From Cladopsammia gracilis (Eukaryota > Cnidaria > Anthozoa > Scleractinia > Dendrophylliidae): a stretch of DNA of 64,000 bases. Shown piece after piece: positions 55,457 to 64,000 of the stretch. The first letter of the stretch is position 1, and each line of letters starts with the position of its first letter. Both the position numbers and the translations under genes were made by a program. The stretch spans positions 254,001-318,000 of the forward strand of contig JAJGOT010000344.1 of the NCBI GenBank assembly GCA_022457155.1, in the 5' to 3' direction. Below the pieces are notes generated by a model. The model was given only the letters and a program-made list of their open reading frames with translations. It did no database searches and was not told the origin of the DNA.

Positions 55457-56161
55457 TTAAGGTATTGAGCTGAAATAAATATGACAGAATATGATGTGTT
55501 GTTTTAGAATTCGTACCTCTTAAAGGGTAAAAATCTATTTGAGCCATTCCCATCAAACGAGATTTTGGTACCTTTTAAGGTTTTTTTTTGCCAATATTTC
55601 CGACGAGCACCTCCGTCATTTTTATATTGGAGTCCCCCGGCTTCCCTTTCAATTAGGAATTGCTTATGTGGCGAGATGATCGCGTGAGGACAAACGTTTG
55701 GCGGCGAAGCCTCGAGGGAGGGAAGGAGGGATCTCAACACGCCATCTACGCAGGCTATCTCTTGGTTTCATTTTGTATGAGGTTTCACCAATCTCTTTGT
55801 GTCAAAATCACCAAATAAAGCTTATCTTGACCCAGAGAATATAATTACTGTTAGATAAATAGCAGTGTTTTGAATATCAACGAAATGTAACTTTATGTAC
55901 ATAAGGAAATAAAGTGTCCTAGACATTAGCAGTACTTTCGTTTTTCAGGTGTCAAGGCACCTTATCCCCGGATATTTCTTCAGAGCTACAATCAATATAT
56001 TATCACCACAACATGTTATAAACGGACACGGTCCCGCCGTAATAATTTCGCTTACCTGATTTCCATGTTATGTTGCCAAATGCCACCAAATATATACCAA
56101 ATACACACCAAATATGCATTAAATATACACACCAAATATATACACCAAATATATGCACCAA

Positions 56162-56449
56162 ATAGAGCAGTTTTCAATTGAGTATCGAAAGTAATTACAC
56201 AATTGCTTTGGTTTTGCATTGCTACGCTTTGTGATTGGCTAAAAAATCTCGCGCCACTTTCTCGACCAATCAGAAGTAAAACCAAAACCAATCGTGACTT
56301 ACTCGCACGCGTTTTCCCGCGCTTGGCGCCGCCGACATGTAATTGCTTTGAGTTCTGATTGGCTCATTGGATTGTTTACGACTGCTGTGATTGGTCAGAG
56401 TAATTACTTTGGTTTTGGTTTTACGACACTCAATTGAAAACTGCTCTAT
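56162..56449. mobile_element. Foldback repeat AGAGCAGTTTTCAATTGAGT family, copy 5 (complete)
   Basis: The best copy: tips AGAGCAGTTTTCAATTGAGT and ACTCAATTGAAAACTGCTCT, inner arms TAATTACACAATTGCTTTGG and complement-like TAATTACTTTGGTTTTGG. The middle holds GATTGGCTAAAAAATCTCGC and CCCGCGCTTGGCGCC. It is noncoding and serves as the reference for the other copies. Confidence 0.9.
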
Positions 56450-56471
56450 ATACACCAAATATACAACCTAA

Positions 56472-56645
56472 TAGGCCATTTCCGAGTTGCTTTTTGTCTC
56501 GTTATCAAAGCGAGGCTTGGTGCACAACCTTTCATATGAAAATAAGTTTTCATTCACATGTAAATAAAACTAATTTTCACATGAAAGGTTGTGCACCAAG
56601 CCTCACTCTGATAACGAGACAAAAAGCAACTCGGAAATGGTCTGT
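56472..56645. mobile_element. Palindromic MITE TAGGCCATTTCCGAG family, copy 2
   Basis: The left arm is TAGGCCATTTCCGAGTTGCT. The right arm ends CAACTCGGAAATGGTCTG, so its tip is mutated. Inner arms share GCGAGGCTTGGTGCACAACC. It is the same family as 6416-6610. Confidence 0.8.
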
Positions 56646-56694
56646 TGAGTGTATATATATGTTCTATAGAGCAAAACAGAAGCAGTAGTTTCGT

Positions 56695-56815
56695 GATAAA
56701 CTGCAGGATTGCAAGAATGGAAGTGGATTACAGTTCATCAAATTTGATTTTATGACAGACGGTCAAAAAATCAAAATTGCCTTTCTTGAGGACTTTTGAC
56801 TTTTTCAGCCGTTAT
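56695..56815 (+). repeat. Dispersed repeat shared with 31555-31650
   Basis: AGGATTGCAAGAATGGAAGT, GGATTACAGTTCATCAAATT and GACAGACGGTCAAAAAATC match the other copy in reverse. Confidence 0.55.
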
Positions 56816-57378
56816 TTTGCTTATTACTCATGCGCAAAGCGCATTGAGTTAAAAAATGCCCTTCGTTCTTTTTTGTTCTTTTTATTTTTTGTCACGATTT
56901 TGCATGCAAATTTATGCACGCATATTTTAAATTGTGCACTTCCGGTTCATAGCTTTGCCATTTACACTTCTTGTTTAATGACTTCCGGCTACTCCCACTT
57001 CCGGTAAAACAGCGTTACTGAAGTGTCACGACAGCGTCTCCTACAACCCCACTTTATACATTACTAATGTTCACGTTAGGTACATATAAGACTCAGAAGA
57101 ATCACTGGCTTTATTGTGGTACAGCCTTCATTTACAAAATATTCAATATTAAACAACGTGGTTTGCAGAAACGATGGCTGAATGAAAGGAGTAACTCTTC
57201 TCCATATCGGACATCTTCTTATCTTGTTTAAAATATATCATAAAACTTTCTTACGCATGCGCATGAGTATAGGCTGCTTGGAGCCTCTTGTTTAGTTAAT
57301 ATTTCTTTGCTTTCATCGCTTTTGCCGATTTTTTTCTTCCTATTTTAAGATAATAAAGCAAGCTCCTGGCCATATTCA

Positions 57379-57821
57379 CCGTTCCGAGGTTGTGCGGGGA
57401 TTGGGTCAAGTTACGTGTCGCAAAGCATCATAGGGCTGTTTTGTGACGTAGCTCTCGTAGCTTTGTGTTTTGGTTGTTGTAAAATGGGTAAATTTAACTG
57501 TTGTGTGCCAGGATGCACAAATAACTGGAGGAACTCGCCAGATTGACAAAGTGTCACACCTTGCCGAGTGATGCAAAAGCGAGGCGTTTGTATAAAACAC
57601 TAATGCATTCACAACGAAAATTTGAAGGTGGATGCACAAAACACTAGGATTTGTGGGGATCACTTCCTTGGGGGAGAAAGAATGTACAGGACTCAACTTT
57701 CTTCGATTCTTTGACTGACTCCTCAAAAGCGACGAGTTGCAGAGAAGCGCCTCCAAAACAGCCCTATGATGCTTTGCGACACGTAACTTGACCCAATCTC
57801 CCGCGCAACCTCGGAACGGCG
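57379..57821. mobile_element. 443-bp TIR element carrying a THAP-domain remnant
   Basis: Terminal inverted repeats of about 65 bp: CCGTTCCGAGGTTG, GATTGGGTCAAGTTACGTGT and CGCAAAGCATCATAGGGCTG in both arms. The interior is almost entirely the THAP remnant at 57484-57710. No convincing target duplication is seen. THAP domains occur in P-element and Kolobok transposases, so this is probably a deletion derivative of one of these. Confidence 0.75.
57484..57710 (+). pseudogene. THAP zinc-finger domain remnant
   Basis: ATG 57484 opens MGKFNCCVPGCTNNWRNSPD, the start of a THAP C2CH domain, then stops. After a frame change HTLPSDAKARRLYKTLMHSQ continues it, and after another TRICGDHFLGGERM supplies the final Cys and His. 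At least two frameshifts or stops break the frame, so it is dead. Only the DNA-binding domain was present; no catalytic part follows. Confidence 0.75.
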
Positions 57822-58893
57822 ATAGAATAAAATCATGAAAACACGATATCGTTGACCAGGACACTGTACCTTTGACGTCACTGTTATGAGCTTGTGTACA
57901 GTTAAATACAGCAAAAGTCCGATCGTGCACTACATGTAAGCGCCAAGGTATTTCAAATGAAGGAAATATAGACATCAGTTCGATTTGTACGTTTGACAAT
58001 AGTCCAGCAATAGAATCGAAATATTACGTTTCTCGTTTCATACTTTAAATTTCAACGTGACTGTACGTGTGTAGCATACCTGTAAACTAATGAAAGAAGA
58101 GAACTAATACGTCATGAATATCATTGGCCAATAGCATGCTCCAGTATATACCATGTTCCCATGTTCTAAGAGCAAAATACCGAAGGTCGCATCTGTCGCC
58201 GAGATTCATCTCACTACAAACGTCAGTACGTGATGGCTGAGACAGTCCGGCCTGTATCATCTACCATTATAGAAAGAAAAAGCTCTAGCTGGGGTCGTGG
58301 AATCGTTTATACGATCGCAAATCATTCTTAAAAAAGGCATCGATAGATGAAACCCGCAAACAATTGGGGCCTTTTTACACTTGTTGTTTATATTGGCGAA
58401 ACAAAATAGGGAACAAGTGCTTTCGATGGTAATTTTCATCCTGGAACAGTACTAATCCGCTTTTTATTCTGGCATTTAATACAAGTCTTGTAGTTTGCCT
58501 TGTGGGGATCGTTTTCATACCTGCTTTATTTTTCTTTGTTTTTTTGTCCCTCCGAAACTGAAGCAGAGCGGAATAAACTAGGGTATAATCAGCCTGGTCT
58601 CAAGGCGTTCTCGGCTCGGTCAAACCTGGACCCTTCTTTGAGCCTACGCCGTCCCAAACTTCGCGCGGACAACGGGGCAAGAGAGAACACCTAGGAACTA
58701 GGCTGGGGTATGATTACCAAAGATGCCGGTAAGGCCTGGTTCACACGTGCGACGCAAATGCAAATGCAAGCGCAAACGCAAGCGATGTTCACACGTGGAA
58801 CGCAAACGCAAGGAACGTAAGATACGCAGGCGCAGTTGAAGTTATCTTCCAAGATGCATTTGCGCTTGCATTTGCGTTGAGCCCGGTTCTTCC
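57822..58893. other. Intergenic, no gene seen
   Basis: Positions 58735-58880 hold repeated GCAAACGCAA / GCAAATGCAA words, arranged partly as inverted repeats (GGTTCACACGTG...). The remaining sequence lacks coding or splice signatures. Confidence 0.35.
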
Positions 58894-59720
58894 CGGCTAT
58901 TGAATATAGAGGCGTTGAGAGTGAAATATTCATATATTTCGATACAGCTTAGATTATTACAGACATATCAGGATGTGTGATTTGTATGGTGTTTTCTAAG
59001 GGTGTGTTATTGTTGTTTTTCCTCCAATCAAGGGCTGAGATGTTGTCATGTAAGGGTCAAGGGATTTCGTCTGAGAAGTCTGGACTGTCTGGAAGGAAGA
59101 CAAATACCTTATTATTGGAAAATGACGCTTCACGAAATTAATACAAATTTTAAAAAATTCACGTTAATTTTTGTGAGCGTTAATTTCCGGAACATTAATT
59201 AAGTAGAGTGTTAATTTCCGCGACCTTAATTTTAATTATTATAACCCAAAATCGGGGTCTAGATCTGTTTTGTTCAGTTGTGTTTTCATATGCAATTCTA
59301 AAGTAAAATTTGTTCCTGTTGTCAACACGAACTGTGTTTCTTTGAGTTAATCGCATTAATTTGGTTCACTTTGAAATTTTACCTCCTCCTTCGCGTTCAT
59401 TTGCCTTTCCTTTATTTGGAATGAATTTACCTTCCAATTCGCGTTAATTTCAAATACCTTATACCTCACACGAGTGTTGATTTCCTATAATAAGGTAGAT
59501 TCCATGCTATAATTCTGGATTTGAATTCAGACATCCCGTGAATGTTGTCACAAGATAACAAAATCGGCTATTGAATATAGAGGCGTTGAGAGTGAAATAT
59601 TCATATATTTCGATACAGCTTAGATTATTACAGACATATCAGGATGTGTGATTTGTATGGGTGTTTTCTAAGGGTGTGTTATTGTTGTTTTTCTTCCAAT
59701 CAAGGGCTGAGATGTTGTCA
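58894..59720. repeat. Direct repeat pair of about 155 bp
   Basis: CGGCTATTGAATATAGAGGC through CTGAGATGTTGTCA occurs at 58894-59048 and again at 59565-59720, nearly identical. The 516-bp spacer includes an inverted-repeat element at 59105-59497. It may be a segmental duplication, or the two ends of a short LTR-like element; no tRNA primer site was recognised. Confidence 0.75.
59105..59497. mobile_element. MITE TACCTTATTATTGGAAA
   Basis: The end TACCTTATTATTGGAAA pairs with TTTCCTATAATAAGGTA. GCGTTAATTT words are frequent inside. It is noncoding. Confidence 0.65.
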
Positions 59721-61012
59721 AGGGTTTATAAAAGCTTGATAGAGCGGCCTGTCGGCCATTGCAATCGATAAAGGGCTTGAAGAAGCTTTCAAGATCACCT
59801 ATAAAACTACTGGTTCCATTGCCTGAAAAGAAGAGGACAACCAACCATAATACTGTTATTTCAAAGGTAGGTTTTGAATGTGTCGAATTTTGACTACGGC
59901 GGCAGCTAATTAAGGATCCGTCAAATGATTATATCATTGAGAAGTTACCAGTTTCGTTTCTTCGTAAGTTGTCAGTGTCGTTCTACGGAACCTGTGCTTT
60001 ACTTTGCTAGGTCTTTTCCTAAATACATAGATTATTTTTGTAAATAGTCTCTCAAGAAAGCCATGTTTTTTCTATAAAGGAAGGTGATTTGTTCGAAAGG
60101 TAGCCCCCATCAAATTAAGTCGTGTTCTGTTTCCAACGTTGTATAACAACTACTCAAAGCTACTCAAGTATAAATACGTACGGTACTGATCCTCTATTAA
60201 GCCCCCCGGGGGCTTTTTTATTTCAAGTGCGTTTGAAAAGGGGGGCTTTATATTATAGTTTAGGTATAATTTAGTGAAATGCGATGTCATCCGAACTTCC
60301 TGCACATGTATAAACACCCATAAACCATACCTTGATTGATCGATGAAGCGTTATACATTCATTATTACCGAAATTACGATAATTATTTTTTAGTACAAGT
60401 ACCGGTTATATTTCCACCAAAAGCTCGCAAGTACTCTATGTGAATTCGTGCACTGATTGGTACGGTAAAAATGCACCCGCAATACAGTCTCGTTTATTGA
60501 CGTTTTGGCTGTGATGGAGAAGGAAAGGGAGACGTCACGGTGAAGATCAAACATTTCAAAATGCAAGGCTATTAAAACAATTATAACTATTTTGCTTTAT
60601 ATTGTTATACGAGGCAGGCGTTTATTCACAAATAAATCGCAAAAAGGCACATCGTACGAACAGAAGTTGCTGTATTCTTAAAATAACTGAATATTCTGAA
60701 TAATTTTTCCCTCCCCATAACCCGGGCGGTCTTAATTTTATCACTTTTTGACCGTTCAGATATAAGTAATGTGTTTTCGAAAGGCGGGGGTGTTTTATTC
60801 ACAAAAATGTGAAATACAGTACTTCTCGGTGAATAAATAAATTGAGTTGTAGGCTAATATTTTTAGTGCAGTCAAGGTATGGATCGATTTAACTCGGGTC
60901 CTCTTTTAAGTCTTTTGAATTAATCATTTGAACACAAAATGTCTGTTCGTTCTTTGATAAACTCCACTAAAATCACCTTACATTTCGGTCACAGTTTTAT
61001 TTGAGTTGTAAT
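59721..61012. other. Intergenic; possible promoter and first noncoding exon
   Basis: TATAAAAG at 59727-59734 is followed by about 140 nt ending in a good donor (TTTCAAAG|GTAGGT near 59867). This could be the start of a plus-strand gene whose coding exons lie outside the window, but no coding exon is visible here. A CCCCCGGGGG palindrome lies near 60205. Confidence 0.25.
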
Positions 61013-61312
61013 ACGATTTTTAATTGAGTGTTGAAGGTAATTTCATGTGTGTTTGTGCTCCACATTCTCAACCAATCAGAAGGAAAAAAAAACAATCGCG
61101 ACTCGCTCGCACGCCTTTTCCCGCGCTTGGCGCTAGGCTCGACTACCAGCCACTGTTAGGGAAACGAGCCCGCGCTCAAAGACCGGACGGGAGAAATCGA
61201 GCCAAGCTTAGCGCCGACTGCATATATTTGCTTCGATTGGCATGGATTGTCTGCGTCTGTTGTGTTTGGTCAGGGTGATTAGGTTTGGTTTTAGTTCTAC
61301 TACACTCAATGA
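61013..61312 (+). mobile_element. Foldback repeat AGAGCAGTTTTC family, copy 6, with small insert
   Basis: CGATTTTTAATTGAGTGTTG, CAACCAATCAGAAGG, CGCACGCCTTTTCCCGCGCT, then an insert (about 61133-61217, TAGGCTCGACT...), then GTCTGCGTCTGTTGTG and the CTACACTCAATGA end. Confidence 0.75.
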
Positions 61313-61420
61313 CTATGACTTCTGATACTTGTACTAGACCCTGCGGAGACTGTGAAGAAAAGGAAATAGTAAAAATTACCGAAACCGTGAGCGTGATAAA
61401 CAAAAACGCCGGCCACGAAA

Positions 61421-61436
61421 GAAGAAGAAGAAGAAG

Positions 61437-61520
<84 letters not shown>

Positions 61521-61660
61521 AGTGATTTTACTTCATCTGTGAAACACTATCTAACAATTAGTGTGTGATAGTCCAAATTAAACAAAGGGAAACAATGGAA
61601 TTATAGTCTAATAGTGCGTACTATTCTACTAACTATTTCACAGATGAAGTAAAATCACTC

Positions 61661-61732
<72 letters not shown>

Positions 61733-61871
61733 TGGTAGTGGTAGTGGTAGTGGTAGTGGTAGTGGTAGTGGTAGTGGTAGTGGTAGTGGTAGTGGTAGTG
61801 GTAGTGGTAGTGGTAGTGGTAGTGGTAGTGGTAGTGGTAGTGGTAGTGGTAGTGGTAGTGGTAGTGGTAGC
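61421..61871. repeat. GAA / GTA / TAGTGG microsatellites split by a MITE
   Basis: (GAA)n at 61421-61465, (GTA)n at 61466-61519, then the MITE 61520-61660, then (TAG)n 61661-61727 and (TAGTGG)n 61728-61871. Homopolymer-like frames (poly-Ser, poly-Thr, Leu-Pro) are artefacts. Confidence 0.95.
61520..61660. mobile_element. 141-bp MITE inside a (TAG)n microsatellite
   Basis: The ends GAGTGATTTTACTTCATCTG and complement are exact over about 26 bp. The flanks are TA-containing microsatellite, so a TA target duplication is possible but cannot be proved. Confidence 0.85.
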
Positions 61872-62176
61872 GGGTAACGAAGTCCACAATGAAAAGTCAT
61901 GATTGAAGCGTTCTAATCTTTAACGAAGTGGGGGACACAATTTTGGTTACATACATTTAAGGTTGAAGTCTTATTGTCAGCTTCAAGTGAATTCAGCAGA
62001 ATTCGTAAAAAGACGTTTGTTTTCTACTGTCTTTAAACATTCAGAAGAAGGTGGTACAGGTGTCCAAAATAGTGTTCATGACTAGTGTCCTTCCACAGTT
62101 TGCACAGGCTTTCAATTAGAATTAAATAACACGGGGGATCGGAGGGGGGGGCCTTTTGCTATCAGTCCCTCAAATA

Positions 62177-62353
62177 ATAGCCTGTTGCAGGCGTTAAGAG
62201 TATGGGGCTGGGGAGAAGATAAAAACCGACGCGCGAACGAGCGGGAAAAACAAGGGGAGACTGGGGAGAGGGGTGCGGTTCACTCGCAATGTATTTCCTT
62301 CGCTCGCCGCATATCCTTCGCTCCCGACTATCTGAAGGCCTGACACAGGCTAT
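62177..62353. mobile_element. MITE ATAGCCTGTTGCAGGC
   Basis: The left ATAGCCTGTTGCAGGC and right complement ATAGCCTGTGTCAGGC are imperfect inverted repeats. The interior has GGGGAGACTGGGGAGAGGGG and a TCCTTCGCTC repeat. A 164-codon minus frame across it is not credible. Confidence 0.6.
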
Positions 62354-64000
62354 ACAAATAATCCTAAGTACATTCAGCCCTGCACGTGATCGCTTAATTT
62401 TACAATTAGTTATACTCGATCCCATTTGTGAAGCATTTACCTTTTGTGTGAGAGCTTTTTTGTTACAATAATAGGCATGCAAAATGATTAATTGAAAATT
62501 GTCTTTTATCTTTACTTTTAACTTATTATAATTAATTGCAATGAGACAAAAAAAGTTAACGGTTTGTCCTCTTTCCTCATAGCAAATGATCTGTGTCCTC
62601 GACTTTCTGTTCCTTGTTCTCTCTTTGATGAGAAAAACTGAACTTGGATAACTCAAAAACTTACCTTCTTTAACTCCGGATAAGCCTATAATTTAGGTTG
62701 CACGTGTTAAAAGAGCAGCTTTCATTCAACGAACAAATAAAAACTCATTCCGGCTTCCAGCAACTTACTATGCCATTCACTAATGAAAGACCGAATGCGC
62801 AGGTACTGGCCAGGCCGCGTGGTAGGTGTTCGAGTGTGTCACTTGCTTTTTTCGTATTTTACCGAATAAAAACTGAATTTAAATATCGCGAACAATAAAA
62901 TGTACTTACATACATGACTGTGTGGATTTTGCAATTAAAAAAAATACAATATTTTAAATACTCAGTTATTGTCAACCAAATTAAAACTATTGACTGGGTG
63001 CTCGGAAGTGTAAAACCATTCGTGGTTTCGTGCTCTCGGATGGAAAGGAATTAACCGCTAAGACTAGCTTAAAAACAAAACTAAGTCGATCTACAAAACA
63101 ATAACCATTAGAAATAAAAGAACAATCTACCACATGACGCCAAATTGATTTCTTTTCGGCTGAAGTGTCCAATCCTGACATTTGAGTGTGTTTATGTTTC
63201 CCTCAATATTACTATAACAAGAGGTTTTACAGCTTTTATACTATTTTATGTCAAGTAAGACAGCTATTTTATACGTTAACTCCCTTATTTTAAGTTGCTG
63301 AAATGATGTTGTATTTACAATACTGTAGAGTTTATAGTTCAGTCTCGGCAATGCATTTTCTCCGGAACACAAGCCGGTGTCATAGCGACCCAAGAAATCG
63401 ATCGAGATCTCGTAGAATAACCACATTTTAGGGAAAAAAATTGAGTTTCTATGTCTTTTGCACGTGTTTTAACACGTAAAAGATTCTTGTATACTTGATA
63501 AATGTTTCCACGGAAGAGTGAAATTTCCACGACGAGGTTAGTTCCTGCTCTGATTCAGTAAATGCGTAAAATCTTTAAACAAAGGACTAATTGTTTTTTT
63601 CTTACATTAAATCATTGTAAATCAATTATTGTATTGGCTCCGGCTTTTTCTGACAGATTCTTATTATTTGTTTTAAACGTATAAAAACCTGTTTTGTCCA
63701 CAGATAGGTTAAAAATTCGGCTGCAGAGTACCTTGTTGGTTCAATAATAAGTGGTAATTCGCAGCTCACTAACAGTTTAAAGTTTCAGCAGTTTTTACCA
63801 AGCTGTTACCTTAAATTGCCGTCATATATCCTTGTAACGAAGGTAAGCCATAAGTATATTGAGTGTTTAACGTGACAAGTGGGAAAAATCACTCAGATGT
63901 ACTCATAAGGTTGACCCAATCAATGGCAACTTCTCTACATTACTAAACGATCGCCTTGCCCCGATCTTAAAAGTTTGGTGTAATCAATCAAGTTGGCTAC
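62354..64000. other. Right-end intergenic DNA, no gene seen
   Basis: AT-rich sequence with only short frames and no recognisable domain, splice pairing, RNA gene or inverted repeat of note up to the window edge. Confidence 0.4.

Noticed and set aside
57406..57999. 197-codon minus-strand frame
   Set aside because: Antisense to the THAP remnant and its terminal repeats; no domain of its own.
58894..59720. LTR retrotransposon
   Set aside because: The direct repeats lack clear TG...CA borders, a primer-binding site and any gag-pol coding sequence, so only a repeat pair is claimed.
61638..61900. Poly-Thr, Leu-Pro and Tyr-His frames
   Set aside because: Translation of the TAG/TAGTGG microsatellite in three frames.
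62162..62656. 164-codon minus-strand frame
   Set aside because: About a third of it crosses a MITE and the rest is AT-rich sequence; no domain features.

Overview
This is a window of animal nuclear DNA. It carries three multi-exon genes with canonical GT-AG introns, two intron-containing tRNA genes, and a very dense load of small DNA transposons, SINEs, LINE remnants and satellites. The gene structures, the repeat landscape and the frequent ACATGTACATG-type motifs suggest an anthozoan cnidarian, probably a stony coral. That assignment is an inference, not something the sequence proves.

Host genes. (1) A FER/FES-family non-receptor tyrosine kinase lies on the + strand (1434-23254, 14 coding exons, 867 codons): F-BAR region, coiled coil, SH2, kinase. 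(2) A PIH1D2-like co-chaperone, probably for dynein assembly, lies on the - strand (42927-39847, 3 exons, 329 codons). (3) UBXN6, a p97/VCP cofactor, lies on the + strand (43722-54786, 12 exons, 464 codons): VCP-binding motif, C2HC finger, PUB, UBX. PIH1D2 and UBXN6 are head to head across about 0.8 kb. All exon phases join without a frameshift or stop, so the three genes look intact.

RNA genes. Two tRNA-Ile(UAU) genes with 37-nt introns (28278-28388 + and 29731-29841 -) sit in inverted orientation with a 5'-half pseudogene between them. Next to them is a 3.4-kb inverted repeat (about 29856-33273).

Mobile DNA. The outstanding element is a 2,972-bp Merlin/IS1595-like transposon (10260-13231) in a FER intron. 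It has an 8-bp target duplication and arrays of a GTCGGCCGAC palindrome at its ends. It carries a 5'-truncated transposase on the - strand and an intact 292-codon partner ORF on the + strand. Each ORF is followed within about 30 nt by a sequence closely resembling the metazoan histone mRNA 3' stem-loop. A second element of unknown class (48179-49961, in a UBXN6 intron) has ends built from ten copies each of a 14-bp motif, a 7-bp target duplication, and an ORF I do not recognise. Also present are Harbinger, THAP-containing, hAT-like, TA-flanked and foldback MITEs, four copies of one tRNA-derived SINE, several LINE 3' ends, and an 88-bp satellite family seen at five places.

The left end (1-1433) and right end (54787-64000) hold repeats and intergenic DNA with no gene I can support.
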